Below, one piece after another: positions 44,901-52,720 of a DNA stretch of 64,000 bases. Positions within the stretch are counted from its first letter, which is position 1. Each line of letters opens with the position of its first letter. The notes under the pieces are model-generated. The model worked only from the letters and a program-made list of their open reading frames with translations. It was not told the DNA's origin and ran no database searches. The DNA is from an uncultured Erysipelotrichaceae bacterium. GTDB taxonomy: Bacteria > Bacillota_I > Bacilli_A > RFN20 > CAG-826. Position numbers and translations under genes: made by a program. The DNA lies in assembly GCA_947166565.1 (NCBI GenBank), contig CAMVEL010000001.1, positions 62,001-126,000 of the forward strand, given 5' to 3'.

Positions 44901-45668
44901 GGAAGTGAGAATCTCGTCGGTATCGATGGAAGAAGAGGTTTCTTTTTCCTCCTCTTCCTCGACGGAGACGCTTCCGGTTAACTTATCTAGCCATCCCTCG
45001 AAGGAGACGGAGATGCCTCCATCGGAAAGGATCTCGAGGATATCGGCGATAAGCCAGTCCAATTTACCGTATTCGTATTGATAGGTACCGCGGGTCGTGG
45101 GGTCTTCGCTGTTCCCGTCGATCTCGGTTTCATAAGCGGCGGTCGAGATCTTGTATTTGAAGTCCCAGCTTCCGCCTTCGCTTCTTTCCCCGCCAACGCT
45201 ATCCGCGTTACCCCTATCGGCAAGGTTGAGGTAGAGATTGTCGTTAACTAATGAAGCGTGGATATCGCGATACTTGGCATCGGTCCCGTTATTGGAATAG
45301 ATGACGGGAGCGGTGAGGGCGAAGTTGACGCCGTGGAGGTTAAGCTCTTCGAGAGCGAAATCAAGGGTCGCCGGGTTTTCTGGATCGACCGTGATTGTGT
45401 TATGACCCTCTTTGGCGCTTTCACCGGTGTAATAATGGTCGAATTTGAGGTCGTTGATCTCGACATGGAGACCCGCGGTCGCCCCTTCTGCGAGGTTGTT
45501 AACGAATCTCTCGCGGAAGGTAAGGGTTGGTTGGGACGGGGTCGAATGGTCGCGAAGGTCGATGACCGTGACGTTTTGGGGGATGACGAAGAAGGCCGTG
45601 GCCGCGGAGGCGGCGAAGACTAGGCCAAAGGCCCCAATCGTCGTAGCTGTCTTAAGTTTCTTATTCAT
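41901..45668 (-). CDS. Giant surface protein (1255 aa) with C-terminal calcium-loop motif
   Basis: A 1255-aa exported protein. The N-terminal hydrophobic helix (about 8-30) is a signal peptide or anchor; the following mature chain is beta-rich and Asp/Glu-rich, organised in the same order as the neighbouring lipoprotein. Near the C-terminus (about residue 1205) DVNDNGIIDAEAKGDLYDL is an EF-hand/dockerin-type Ca2+ loop. An acidic Glu/Pro/Asn insertion (EEPEEPQANNEEEAEP) lies near 1050. No LPXTG sorting signal is seen. AAGGAG precedes the ATG; the gene follows the 321-aa anchored protein by 22 bases and precedes its paralogue by 57 bases, so the three form one operon. Confidence 0.75.
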   Translation of the reverse strand: MNKKLKTATTIGAFGLVFAASAATAFFVIPQNVTVIDLRDHSTPSQPTLTFRERFVNNLAEGATAGLHVEINDLKFDHYYTGESAKEGHNTITVDPENPATLDFALEELNLHGVNFALTAPVIYSNNGTDAKYRDIHASLVNDNLYLNLADRGNADSVGGERSEGGSWDFKYKISTAAYETEIDGNSEDPTTRGTYQYEYGKLDWLIADILEILSDGGISVSFEGWLDKLTGSVSVEEEEEKETSSSIDTDEILTSLNEMVNIGGEDNTAYFIWNLKLGDKSIKLGLGGNENAVLNHVDLPAKFDENGHPLENPVWHIQDGMDLSLSADIGGKLVNNGEDIDWASTIYGDPEEYRDLADSAALFRNIAKVIAKPEIGLTADLEIGHRKEAKEGSRTVMKKSSVDEAALLHLDANIDAFKVDEEGNKKRALEGIDANITIDKKREEGEEFKGHRIGVAYLEEENGYQGYLNVNDVLKAKTSKTYLDEFYTNVLKDAFSGSSEEKMDLSSITKLLGTLGDEIDRIMNSSLLKGIEDGTFVSVLDLISLIKGEDNLITIELGLSPLGLSGSVILKVSGRNDSSLLSITLKDIELASISLNGEIKTSEFETPKEPEYGSDKEYESLSHLKGLGGQIKAIADDKSFKASLNGNLYKENGVDHALEIGGGLAFDFAKEGEGEVTTKEGKVDLSLTHFADTYVQDHNIKLGLQDDMKKIGFSYDSLSKSGKATVSQKSEKGIEGLIDLNAAKEVFSEDNGFSLDFLLDFVRGDDRFSRLGASIMGEASSSLLSDILDGRYFDLLTYRGILEDVSLGEQTKVTISGDALGLDGIKIDLVLSYDSEQTYGGDEEGNGAEKGLSDLKVLVKKDNVNKFDLTISDIDTLGEASAEAFSSFEGFTDFTPLASMGNELLNTLTMGVVENNDGNLAGVSYYGLEGSIDLMVAGYGLNVYDFTLDASVEGAETKLMADFSNLPVIRGLNAPDDAHYFRPNELEGKRDSKIYYYANGVDPDGELLLTRDSSYGRIKDVKDAVRIDGKDYNADLLNWVLGYTLGVDESLFAKNENEEPEEPQANNEEEAEPKKGLFDEKGIHVADCFNGFFTKDLTSGRSYTISLDLGALLGIGVIGNADLTFTSTDLHSASGFDARCLTGLEANVYADATAENDGSKLRFAEADVTIGLTNFDADGLISEVNGLGSEYASLFVKDVNDNGIIDAEAKGDLYDLVNGFQSDDKNNPYYSLYGYNYIGLDEIPAGRNLYLGIA

Positions 45669-45690
45669 GGTTTTAACTCCTTAAGTCCTT

Positions 45691-46656
45691 TTATAGGGTT
45701 TCCGGATAGGCCGGGAGGGTCGAATCCGGAGAGGGGAACCCGTAATCTGGCGTTCCCAAGTGGTATTCGGTTACGAGGCTTTGGGTGGCCGGGCTTCCGA
45801 ATCCCGCTCCTGTTGTGGCTGTATATCTTTCGTGGGTCACGAATCGCTTCGGCAGCAATTCGTCATCCAGATAGAACGTTAGGTGACAATATTCGAATGG
45901 TGGTGGATATTTGAGACTCGATATCGTTTGCATCTGCTTTTGGTAATTGAGGACCCCTTTCCTTGGGTCTAACTCGATTTCCACCTTGTACCCCCCGCCT
46001 TCGTTTTTGGTGAAGGAGGTCGGCCCTTCCCCTGAAAGCGGGTCGCCTTCAAGAAGAGTTCCTGGGGCCACGATGTAGACGAGTCCATTGGAGACGTTTC
46101 TTCCCATCATCTCTTTGTATTCGGCGTTGGAATACGTTTTCTTTTCGTGAGATGCATAATTTGGGTTATCTCCCCAATAGGTGTCGGTTGTCTCGCCTTC
46201 TTGGAACATCCTATCGTAGAGGTTCACTAGCCCAAGGGAGTTGCTTTCCTCGAAGAAGCGGTCGCCCTCTTTGATGGTTCGCGATTCTATGCGTATCTTG
46301 ACGTGTCCTAGGTCAGCAACCGATCCGCCGATCCCTACCGTATAGGTGTTTTCCTGTTGCTCGAACAAGTAGTAAGCGGCATTGACTGCTTCGTCTGGCT
46401 TGAGGGAGAGGTAGTTCCCGCTGGCTTTCGCTTTGTTATAGGAAGCGATCACAGACTTCATATCGACTGTTACCTCATCGACAAGGTATTGGGTTTGGTC
46501 AGGCCTAACTACTTTGGCGAGGACGATCCCGGTTATGACCCCGGCGAGGACAACGCCAAAACCGACGCCGCCGTAGATGCCGATTCTGCGGAGACGTTTG
46601 TTTGAATTGTTTTTCTCACTCACTTCGTTTTTCATACTAGGTCCTTGACCGGCCAT
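45691..46656 (-). CDS. Membrane-anchored extracellular protein (321 aa), first gene of the surface operon
   Basis: A 321-aa protein with a short basic cytoplasmic N-terminus, one membrane helix (about 27-48, GVGFGVVLAGVITGIVLAKVV) and an extracellular beta-rich domain of about 270 residues. I do not recognise the family. Two starts are possible: ATG 46656 after AAAGGCG and ATG 46635 after AAGGACC; the second has the better spacing. It heads the operon of the two giant surface proteins and may be their partner in assembly or anchoring; that is inferred from position. Confidence 0.7.
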   Translation of the reverse strand: MAGQGPSMKNEVSEKNNSNKRLRRIGIYGGVGFGVVLAGVITGIVLAKVVRPDQTQYLVDEVTVDMKSVIASYNKAKASGNYLSLKPDEAVNAAYYLFEQQENTYTVGIGGSVADLGHVKIRIESRTIKEGDRFFEESNSLGLVNLYDRMFQEGETTDTYWGDNPNYASHEKKTYSNAEYKEMMGRNVSNGLVYIVAPGTLLEGDPLSGEGPTSFTKNEGGGYKVEIELDPRKGVLNYQKQMQTISSLKYPPPFEYCHLTFYLDDELLPKRFVTHERYTATTGAGFGSPATQSLVTEYHLGTPDYGFPSPDSTLPAYPETL

Positions 46657-46920
46657 ATTAAGCGCCTTTATGCGCGGGAGGGCACTCTCTTGCGTGTTTC
46701 CAATATAAAGAATTGCAATTCTCCAAATCGTAGAATTGCCATTTCATTAGAAGCATTCGGGACTTTTCGTGATATGTTTTCTCAACAGTAGAATTGAGGA
46801 AAATAGGTTATAAACTGTATAGTCACTTTTAAAAACTCATGCATGCCCCTTTTATTTTCTTTTAAAGGAATGACGTCTATCTTTATGGTAAAATATGGTT
46901 AGATAGAAGAGGTTCGAAAA
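46657..46920. promoter_or_regulatory. Divergent control region with repeated AGAATTG boxes
   Basis: 264 bases separate the surface operon from hypB. The palindrome AGAATTGCAATTCT (46709-46722) is followed by two further AGAATTG copies at 46732-46738 and 46789-46795. Spacing is irregular. They could be binding sites for a regulator of the surface operon, since they lie closer to that gene. hypB has AGAGG as ribosome site. Confidence 0.4.
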
Positions 46921-47595
46921 ATGGAAAGTAATATCCGCGTCATAAAAGTCAAACAAAGCGTTCTCGCCAATAACGACGCCCGTGCCGAGAAGGTTCGCAC
47001 GAAATTAAAGGAGAATGGAGTCTTCCTCATCAATTTGATGTCCTCTCCAGGGGCTGGAAAAACCACGCTCTTGGTTTCTTTGATCAACGAACTTAAAAAG
47101 AACCTTCGGGTTGGCGTAATCGAAGCGGACATGGACGCCGTCGTCGATACTGAAACGATAAAAGAGAAGACAGGCGTCAAAGCGATGCAGTTGCATACCT
47201 CGGGCGAATGCCACCTCGATGCCAAGATGGTCGATGAGGCGATAACCGAATTTGGGCTTGGCGAACTTGACCTTGTGATTTTGGAAAATATCGGAAATCT
47301 TGTCTGCCCCGCGGAATTTGATACTGGCGCTAGCATGAACCTCGTCCTTCTCTCCGTCCCAGAAGGAGACGATAAACCTTTGAAATACCCTTTGATGTTC
47401 AAAGTCGGCGAAGTTTTTGTCTTTACTAAAATGGATGTTGCCCCCTACTTTGATTTTGACTTAGAAAAGGTCAAAGGCCACATCCTCAAGCTTAATAAAG
47501 AAGCTTCTTTCTATCCCGTTTCCGCGAAAACCGGAGAAGGAATGGAAGAACTGGAAAAAGCCATTCTTAACGCTGTTAGGGAATACAAAAAATAA
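46921..47595 (+). CDS. hypB: HypB-type nickel-insertion GTPase
   Basis: A 224-aa SIMIBI GTPase that helps load nickel into [NiFe]-hydrogenases and, in some species, urease. The P-loop SSPGAGKTTLL is near residues 41-51; EADMDAVVDTETI follows as switch I; ECHLDAKMV contains the Cys-His metal ligands at the dimer interface; ENIGNLVCPAEFDTGA is the switch II region with the third cysteine; TKMDVAPYFDFD is the guanine-specificity motif. The His-rich N-terminal extension of some HypB proteins is absent. No hypA, hypC-F, hydrogenase or urease gene is in the window, so it is an isolated copy here. AGAGG precedes the ATG. Confidence 0.93.
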   Translation: MESNIRVIKVKQSVLANNDARAEKVRTKLKENGVFLINLMSSPGAGKTTLLVSLINELKKNLRVGVIEADMDAVVDTETIKEKTGVKAMQLHTSGECHLDAKMVDEAITEFGLGELDLVILENIGNLVCPAEFDTGASMNLVLLSVPEGDDKPLKYPLMFKVGEVFVFTKMDVAPYFDFDLEKVKGHILKLNKEASFYPVSAKTGEGMEELEKAILNAVREYKK

Positions 47596-47753
47596 CCCCC
47601 GTTTCTTGTTTTTTCGATAAACGGTATTGGTTTTACCGCATTTTGATTATACAAAAAACGCTACATTATCTTATTGATAATACACAATTATCTTGCGGTT
47701 AATTCGGAAAAACTTCATTTTCCATTGACAATAATTTAATGAAAACGACCCCG

Positions 47754-47782
47754 TTGATTCTGTTTTCAAAGGGGTGTAGAAT
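47754..47782 (+). promoter_or_regulatory. SigA-type promoter of carD
   Basis: TTGATT (47754-47759), 17 bases, TAGAAT (47777-47782). The expected transcript start near 47789 leaves a leader of about 36 bases with GAGGT (47812-47816) as ribosome site. Confidence 0.7.
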
Positions 47783-47824
47783 AATAAAGGTTAGGGAGTG
47801 TATCTTCCTACGAGGTCCATATTA

Positions 47825-48316
47825 ATGATATTCAAAAAGGATTCCTATGTGTTTCACAAAAGGGTCGGTATTTGTCGCGTTGACGATATCGCTCCCTTCC
47901 CTGGAGATGACTCCGGGAATCTTTACTATGTCCTCGCCCCTTTATATGGCGATGATAAGGGGAATATCCTCCATGTCCCATTAGGCAACGCGATTAGCCT
48001 TTCCCTTCCTTTGACCAAGGAAGAAGCGGGGGCAATCGTCAGGGATTGGCCTAATCCCGATGAAAACCATTACGTGGTTGATTCCAAGAAAAGGAAAACC
48101 CTTTACGAGGAATCCTTGGGCTCAGGATCAATCGTCACCCTCGCCCCCTTGTTAGAAGGAGCCATGCAAAGAAAGAAAAGGGATGGACACCTCAATTCCA
48201 TGGATGGCCAATTCGTCTCCCATGCAGAGCCCTTAATCTATGGTTCTATCGCGCACGCATTAAATATGGATTACGCAAACGTCAGGGAATACATCATCAA
48301 CAATCTCGGCAAATAG
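47825..48316 (+). CDS. CarD/CdnL family RNA polymerase-binding regulator
   Basis: A 163-aa protein. The N-terminal 60 residues match the CarD/TRCF RNA-polymerase interaction domain: FKKDSYVFHKRVGICRVDDI, NLYYVLAPLYGDDKGNILHVPLG. The C-terminal half is a helical bundle (RKKRDGHLNSMDG, SIAHALNMDYANVREYI). CarD proteins bind the polymerase beta subunit and stabilise open complexes at rRNA and other promoters. ATG 47825 is chosen since GAGGT lies 8 bases before it; an in-frame upstream start at 47798 has no ribosome site. Monocistronic with its own promoter and terminator. Confidence 0.88.
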   Translation: MIFKKDSYVFHKRVGICRVDDIAPFPGDDSGNLYYVLAPLYGDDKGNILHVPLGNAISLSLPLTKEEAGAIVRDWPNPDENHYVVDSKKRKTLYEESLGSGSIVTLAPLLEGAMQRKKRDGHLNSMDGQFVSHAEPLIYGSIAHALNMDYANVREYIINNLGK

Positions 48317-48343
48317 GTCTTGGAAATAACCAAGGCCTTTTTT
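48316..48343 (+). terminator. Terminator of carD
   Basis: GGTCTTGG (48316-48323) pairs with CCAAGGCC (48330-48337), allowing one G-U, and is followed by six T. Confidence 0.85.
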
Positions 48344-48344
48344 A

Positions 48345-48372
48345 CAAAAAAGAAAAACCGCCGAAGCGGTTT
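48345..48372 (-). terminator. Terminator of the small membrane protein gene
   Basis: On the minus strand AAACCGC (48372-48366), a TTCG loop and GCGGTTT (48361-48355) are followed by a T-rich tract. Confidence 0.85.
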
Positions 48373-48390
48373 TGATTTCGATAAGGAATC

Positions 48391-48849
48391 TTATTCCTTC
48401 ATGGCGTTACGGGCGCCGAGAAGTCCGAATAGGCCGCCGACGATTCCGAAGATAGCCGGGAGGATTAAGCCAACGCCAAGGGTTGGGTTCTCTTCAACAA
48501 GTGGAGCTCCGGCATTGGCAACGCCAAGGAACATCTGAGGTCCGAAGAAGAGGAGAACGGCTCCGACGATTCCGACAACCGCGCCAAGTCCGAGACCGAT
48601 CATTCCGGCTTTGGAAGGAAGGAATGTGCCAATTAGAAGAATAACCGCGGAAACAACAAGAAGGACGAAGGCCGCGATAAGTCCGGGAACCGCGTCGTAG
48701 CCTTGGTAGCCAAACATGACCTGGAAGGCTGAACCGCGGGAGGAAGGATAATCCTTGACTCCGCCGAAAGCAGATGCAAATAGGGTGAATATCGCTACGA
48801 TCATCGCGACGGTCGCAACGAGTCCAATTAATGTTTTAGTTCTTTTCAT
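48391..48849 (-). CDS. Small four-helix membrane protein, paralogue of 22999-23469
   Basis: A 152-aa protein with four hydrophobic helices (about 8-28, 56-78, 84-108, 126-147). The first external loop, FGGVKDYPSSRGSAFQVMFGYQGYD, occupies the same place as the loop of the protein encoded at 22999-23469, and the Gly-rich last helix ending in a short charged tail is also shared. Function unknown. GGAG lies 10 bases before the ATG. It is convergent with carD. Confidence 0.75.
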   Translation of the reverse strand: MKRTKTLIGLVATVAMIVAIFTLFASAFGGVKDYPSSRGSAFQVMFGYQGYDAVPGLIAAFVLLVVSAVILLIGTFLPSKAGMIGLGLGAVVGIVGAVLLFFGPQMFLGVANAGAPLVEENPTLGVGLILPAIFGIVGGLFGLLGARNAMKE

Positions 48850-48982
48850 TTAGGGTAATCTCCGTGTCCGAGAGAGAGTATACCCTTACAAAGGGTAATC
48901 GGCAATAATGGGATTTTTCTTATAAAATAGCGAAAAACTTTCGATAACAAGCGAACTATTTTCAAAACAATAGCAATAAATG

Positions 48983-50368
48983 CTATTCTTCGGTATTTTC
49001 TTCGACGCTTTCAATAGGTTCTTTTTGACCCTTTTTCCTCATTTTGCGGATGATTAGGAAAATGGAGGGAATTAAGGATAAAGCGGCCGCGATTGAAGTG
49101 ACTATGAACATGTTCCTATCCGGATAGAGGACACTGCCGGTTTCATCGACCCTTCTATCGGCGAAGACCGCTAAGGCGATGTTACTTCCGACTAGCATTG
49201 GGATGAGAACAGCGAAAACCATCCTGACCCCTTGGGCGGAACCGACCTCGTTCTCCTTTGTCTCATCCCTAACCGTGGCTCCCAAAACCGCGGTTCCGAT
49301 AAGATAACCACTCATCATGAGGGTCGCGCTTAAAACGGCCGGCCACCAGGCGGCACCCGAGAAGAAAAGCAACAAAGCTCCACTAGCCATCATAACGACC
49401 CCAGGAATCAGCAATTTCAACTTACCGATCTTATCCATGAAGGCTCCTAAGACTACGGTTACCAAGGAACTGACCCCTAGGATTATGGCCATGGCAGGAT
49501 AGAAATTCCCAAGGGCAAGGGTATTGGTGAAATAGACCAAATAATAGGGCATGAAGGCATCGACACCGATATTGAAGAAGAGGAAAGCGAGTAAGGCGAT
49601 ATAGAAATCTGGATTGCCTTTAATTGAAGAAGGAAGGAACCCATGTATCAAAGTTTTGAAATAATTGCCGTTCCTATTGGGGACTATTTTGTCTTTTGGA
49701 AGGAAGATGAAGCAGACGATTCCGACAATGCTTGTGATGACCCCTACTATTAGGAAGAAAATGAGCCAGAGGTTTTGGACTTCTTTGGCGAAATCCGCAT
49801 AGCTTTGTCCTTCCGCGGGGTTACCACCTAGGGCTAGGCTTCCCCCGAGGACGACCATCAAGGCGGTCGCGATAAGAGGCAAAACCGAGAGGACGCTTTC
49901 CACGAGCGGCCTCGTGTGCTCATCTGTGTTATCGGTTACCCAAGCGTTGAAACAGGCATCGTTCGCGCTAGATCCGAAGAAGGTCATTAGGCAATCGATG
50001 ATGCAATTGAAGACCCCAACAAGAATCAAGGCCAAGGCCATGTCCCCGTTAGAGAGGGTCAACATATTGCTTAGACTCATTATGGCAAAGCCAAAGACGA
50101 AGACGCCCCAGACGGTATAACCTAGGGAAATGAAAATACGCCTTTTGCCTAATCTATCGGATAAGGCGCCGATAAGAAAAGTCGTAACGGTCGCAACGAT
50201 TGAACTAGCCGCGGTCATCCAAGTGATATGCGCGGCGTTATGGGATTGGGAGAAGACCCAGAGGTTGATGTATTGGTTTTCTACGGCCCATGCTAATTGC
50301 CCCGCGAATCCAAGCAGGAGGAGCAATAGCCAAAAACGGGCTTTGGAAAGTGGTTTGTCTTTATTCAT
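48983..50368 (-). CDS. Major facilitator superfamily transporter (GPH/SLC45-like)
   Basis: A 461-aa carrier with 12 predicted membrane helices. The motif GALSDRLGKRRIF between helices 2 and 3 and FMDKIGKLKLLIPG between 8 and 9 are the two MFS loop signatures; the N-terminal WAVENQYINLWVF resembles glycoside-cation symporters of the SLC45/GPH type. Substrate cannot be read from sequence; a sugar or glycoside is plausible. The C-terminus is a short charged tail. AGAGGT precedes the ATG; it follows rdgB by 21 bases and probably forms one operon with rdgB and the DUF2974 gene. Confidence 0.85.
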   Translation of the reverse strand: MNKDKPLSKARFWLLLLLLGFAGQLAWAVENQYINLWVFSQSHNAAHITWMTAASSIVATVTTFLIGALSDRLGKRRIFISLGYTVWGVFVFGFAIMSLSNMLTLSNGDMALALILVGVFNCIIDCLMTFFGSSANDACFNAWVTDNTDEHTRPLVESVLSVLPLIATALMVVLGGSLALGGNPAEGQSYADFAKEVQNLWLIFFLIVGVITSIVGIVCFIFLPKDKIVPNRNGNYFKTLIHGFLPSSIKGNPDFYIALLAFLFFNIGVDAFMPYYLVYFTNTLALGNFYPAMAIILGVSSLVTVVLGAFMDKIGKLKLLIPGVVMMASGALLLFFSGAAWWPAVLSATLMMSGYLIGTAVLGATVRDETKENEVGSAQGVRMVFAVLIPMLVGSNIALAVFADRRVDETGSVLYPDRNMFIVTSIAAALSLIPSIFLIIRKMRKKGQKEPIESVEENTEE

Positions 50369-50389
50369 AAAGGTTTACCTCTAGGTAGA

Positions 50390-50974
50390 TTATAGACCCT
50401 TTGAAAGAAAGTCCAACAATTTGGCCGCCGCCTTACCCCTATGGGAATAACGGTTCTTGGTTTCCTCGTCCAAAGTTCCAAATGGCTTATTTAATTCTTT
50501 GCTAAAGAAGATGGGATCATAGCCAAATCCGTTCTCCCCGACCTCTTTATCCAAGATTAAACCCTCACATATGCCCTCAAAGAAATGAGCTTCCTCCGAT
50601 TTTTCGGGGAGGCAAGCGATATGACAAACGAATCTAGCGTCTTTTTTCTTTCCTTCTAGCCTTTTGTTTAGCTCGTCGAAGGCGTTTGGATATCCTCCAA
50701 GCGAACTGGCAAACCTCGCGGTGAATAATCCCGGGAAACCATCCAATTCCAAAACCTCAAGTCCGGAATCGTCCGCGACGATGGGTAAATCGGTGTATGG
50801 TCTCAACGCTTTTGCCTTAATGAAGGCATTCTCTTCGTATGTTTTCCCGTTTTCCTCAACATCGATTTTGATTCCTAAATCCTTCATGGTCAAAATCTCG
50901 ATTCCCCTAGGGGAAAGGATATCGAGATATTCCTTGACCTTCCCAAGATTATTGCTTGCCAAAAGGATTCTCAT
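50390..50974 (-). CDS. rdgB: XTP/dITP diphosphatase (RdgB/HAM1)
   Basis: A 194-aa nucleotide-sanitising enzyme that hydrolyses XTP, ITP and dITP to monophosphates. LASNNLGKVKEYLDIL at the N-terminus, EENAFIKAKAL (about 46-56) and the signature VADDSGLEVLELDGFPG (about 66-82) are diagnostic; FGYDPIF (about 146-152) and HRGKAAAKL complete the active site. Its ATG overlaps the stop of the DUF2974 gene by 4 bases, so translation is coupled. Normal length. Confidence 0.95.
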   Translation of the reverse strand: MRILLASNNLGKVKEYLDILSPRGIEILTMKDLGIKIDVEENGKTYEENAFIKAKALRPYTDLPIVADDSGLEVLELDGFPGLFTARFASSLGGYPNAFDELNKRLEGKKKDARFVCHIACLPEKSEEAHFFEGICEGLILDKEVGENGFGYDPIFFSKELNKPFGTLDEETKNRYSHRGKAAAKLLDFLSKGL

Positions 50975-52086
50975 TGCTTCTTAACGGCCTTCTTGGGCTT
51001 ATAACGAATCATGACGTCGAGAAGGATTCCGCTGACAATGCGGATGTTCTTCCTTTCGCTTGCGGAGAGCTTTCCGAATCTTGCCATGAAGGGGAAGAAG
51101 TTCTTCGGAGAGAAGGCGTCGGAAAGGGTCAAATTGTCATCGTCGCCTTTCAATAATTGATATATGGTGTTCAGATAATCCCTTAATTGGGCATCGGTTA
51201 AACGTGACATCATCTCGTTCAAATGACCCTTGTCGAGCTCGGTTCCACTCGCATATTCCATGGTGTGGACCAAATGGTCGTATTCAATGTCCCAGGTGAA
51301 GTGGTAATGGGACAAGGGCCCTTTGCTTGAGGACGTAATGACCGTAATCGGCTGTTTCTTTCTGAATACCAAGCCGACGATGGAGTATTCGGGGATAAAG
51401 GTATGGACTTTAGGAAGGATGCGTTCATAACCTTCCATGCTTATCAACGAGCCCTTGAAGCCGGGGCAATCGCAATCCATGACATAACGGATCCGCTTTT
51501 GCTTTTCCTCACTTACGGAACTTGCGGCGAAAACCGCAAGGATGCCTCCTTTGGAATGGCCTCCCACATAAAAACTGTGTTGGGGATAATCGTCCATTAG
51601 TTTATCTAGGGTTTTAGCTGCGATTTCCTCAGAAGGGACGACCTCGTTAGTGGCCATGTTCGCGTCTTCCTTCCACGATAGAAGCGTTTCATCGGTTCCC
51701 CTATAGGAAAGGAATAACCTTTTGCCAGGAAGATGAATCAATAGATTCGCATGGGTGATTTGGTTGGCTTCATCGAAAATGGAATTGAAGTGGCTGATTC
51801 TGATATTGGCAAAGCGGGGACTATGTTCCAAGGTTGAGATAAAAGCCCTCTCCGCCTGCGAAAGCTCTTTCTTCGCGTCTTTATCCGATAAGAGGAAGGA
51901 ACAGAGGGCGGATATGGTGGATGAATTGACTTTGGCTTGGGCCATTTTCTCGAATCTGAGGTAGGAAAGAATGGAGAAAACGTAAAGATCGGCTTCGCTT
52001 GGTTCCACTATTCTCCCTAGGTCTTTTCGCCTTAAAAAGAAGAGGAGGCTTTCGGAAGGTTTTTCTCTAGTCAAAAAATTCGCCAT
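50971..52086 (-). CDS. DUF2974 family alpha/beta-hydrolase (lipase-like)
   Basis: A 371-aa soluble protein. The nucleophile elbow GHSKGG (about residues 175-180) sits after the strand SFYVGG, and the segment LFLSYRGTDETLLSWKEDANMA (about 133-154) is the typical oxyanion region of DUF2974/Mbeg1-like lipases. CDCPGFKGSLI and SSKGPLSHYHF are further family blocks. Substrate unknown; a lipid or ester is expected. ATG 52086 is preferred, with AAGGAG six bases upstream, over an in-frame start at 52113. It begins the rdgB-MFS operon. Confidence 0.87.
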   Translation of the reverse strand: MANFLTREKPSESLLFFLRRKDLGRIVEPSEADLYVFSILSYLRFEKMAQAKVNSSTISALCSFLLSDKDAKKELSQAERAFISTLEHSPRFANIRISHFNSIFDEANQITHANLLIHLPGKRLFLSYRGTDETLLSWKEDANMATNEVVPSEEIAAKTLDKLMDDYPQHSFYVGGHSKGGILAVFAASSVSEEKQKRIRYVMDCDCPGFKGSLISMEGYERILPKVHTFIPEYSIVGLVFRKKQPITVITSSSKGPLSHYHFTWDIEYDHLVHTMEYASGTELDKGHLNEMMSRLTDAQLRDYLNTIYQLLKGDDDNLTLSDAFSPKNFFPFMARFGKLSASERKNIRIVSGILLDVMIRYKPKKAVKKQ

Positions 52087-52204
52087 TCTTTCTCCTTGAG
52101 GCAATTTTACCATCGCGCTATGTATTTGCTATTACTAGGCAAACGAAAAAGAGTCGATTATTTTGCCCCTTTTGAAACAAAACTACCCGTGTCCCCTAAG
52201 AAAT

Positions 52205-52233
52205 GAAAAAGCACACACAGAAAGTGAGTGCTT
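52205..52233 (-). terminator. Terminator of the first Nif11-zinc-ribbon gene
   Basis: On the minus strand AAGCACTCAC pairs with GTGTGTGCT (one mismatch) around a short loop, followed by a TTTTT run. Confidence 0.65.
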
Positions 52234-52312
52234 AGATGCTTTCGTTCCCAAATTGGCTTAAGAATCAGGAAGATGATCTTAATTGCCAATGACAATTAAG
52301 GGATAATATCGC

Positions 52313-52597
52313 TTAACGCTCGGTCCAATGATGGCCGCAATCTTTGCAATCGAGATCCCAATACTTCGATAACGATGTGGAAAGATGGGCGGCGCTGATA
52401 TTGGTGGAAGAGCATTTTGGACATGTGAACGTCGGGGTGGAGCAGATCAATCCGCCTCCGCTAACTAGGGCTAGTTGCTCGCTAGTTAATTCAACGCCCT
52501 CTGCCTTCGCCAAAGAGAGGATTTCCTCAGGATTCTTGCACGTCTTGACCTTGGCGATTTGTTCTTCCGTCAAACCTTCTAATAAGTCTTTTTTCAT
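52313..52597 (-). CDS. Nif11-type leader fused to a zinc ribbon (copy 1, 94 aa)
   Basis: A 94-aa peptide. Residues 1-49 form a Nif11-like leader: KDLLEGLTEEQIAKVKTC, EEILSLAKAEGVELTSEQL, ending in ALVSGGG, the double-glycine site of RiPP and bacteriocin precursors. The remaining 45 residues are a zinc-ribbon core with CPKC (about 59-62) and CKDC (about 83-86), ending HHWTER. Classical Nif11 precursors carry a Cys/Ser/Thr-rich core that is modified and exported. No modification enzyme, C39 peptidase or exporter is in the window. AAGGAG precedes the ATG. The promoter region is nearly identical to that of copy 2. Confidence 0.85.
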   Translation of the reverse strand: MKKDLLEGLTEEQIAKVKTCKNPEEILSLAKAEGVELTSEQLALVSGGGLICSTPTFTCPKCSSTNISAAHLSTSLSKYWDLDCKDCGHHWTER

Positions 52598-52616
52598 TTC
52601 GAAGATCTCCTTACTA

Positions 52617-52644
52617 TCTATATATTACCGAAGTGTATTCACAA
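52617..52644 (-). promoter_or_regulatory. Promoter of Nif11-zinc-ribbon copy 1
   Basis: Minus strand: TTGTGA (52644-52639), 16 bases, TATAGA (52622-52617). The surrounding 60 bases are almost identical to the region before copy 2 (52982-53040). Confidence 0.5.
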
Positions 52645-52720
52645 AAGTGCCACAAAAAGCCACTTCGCCATGAACCTTCTTCAAATTAGTAGAACCGTTT
52701 CCTTGTATGCGATTCTTTTG

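Noticed and set aside
47596..47753. A riboswitch between hypB and carD
   Set aside because: The AT-rich gap shows only weak hairpins and no aptamer motif I recognise; the carD promoter lies after it.
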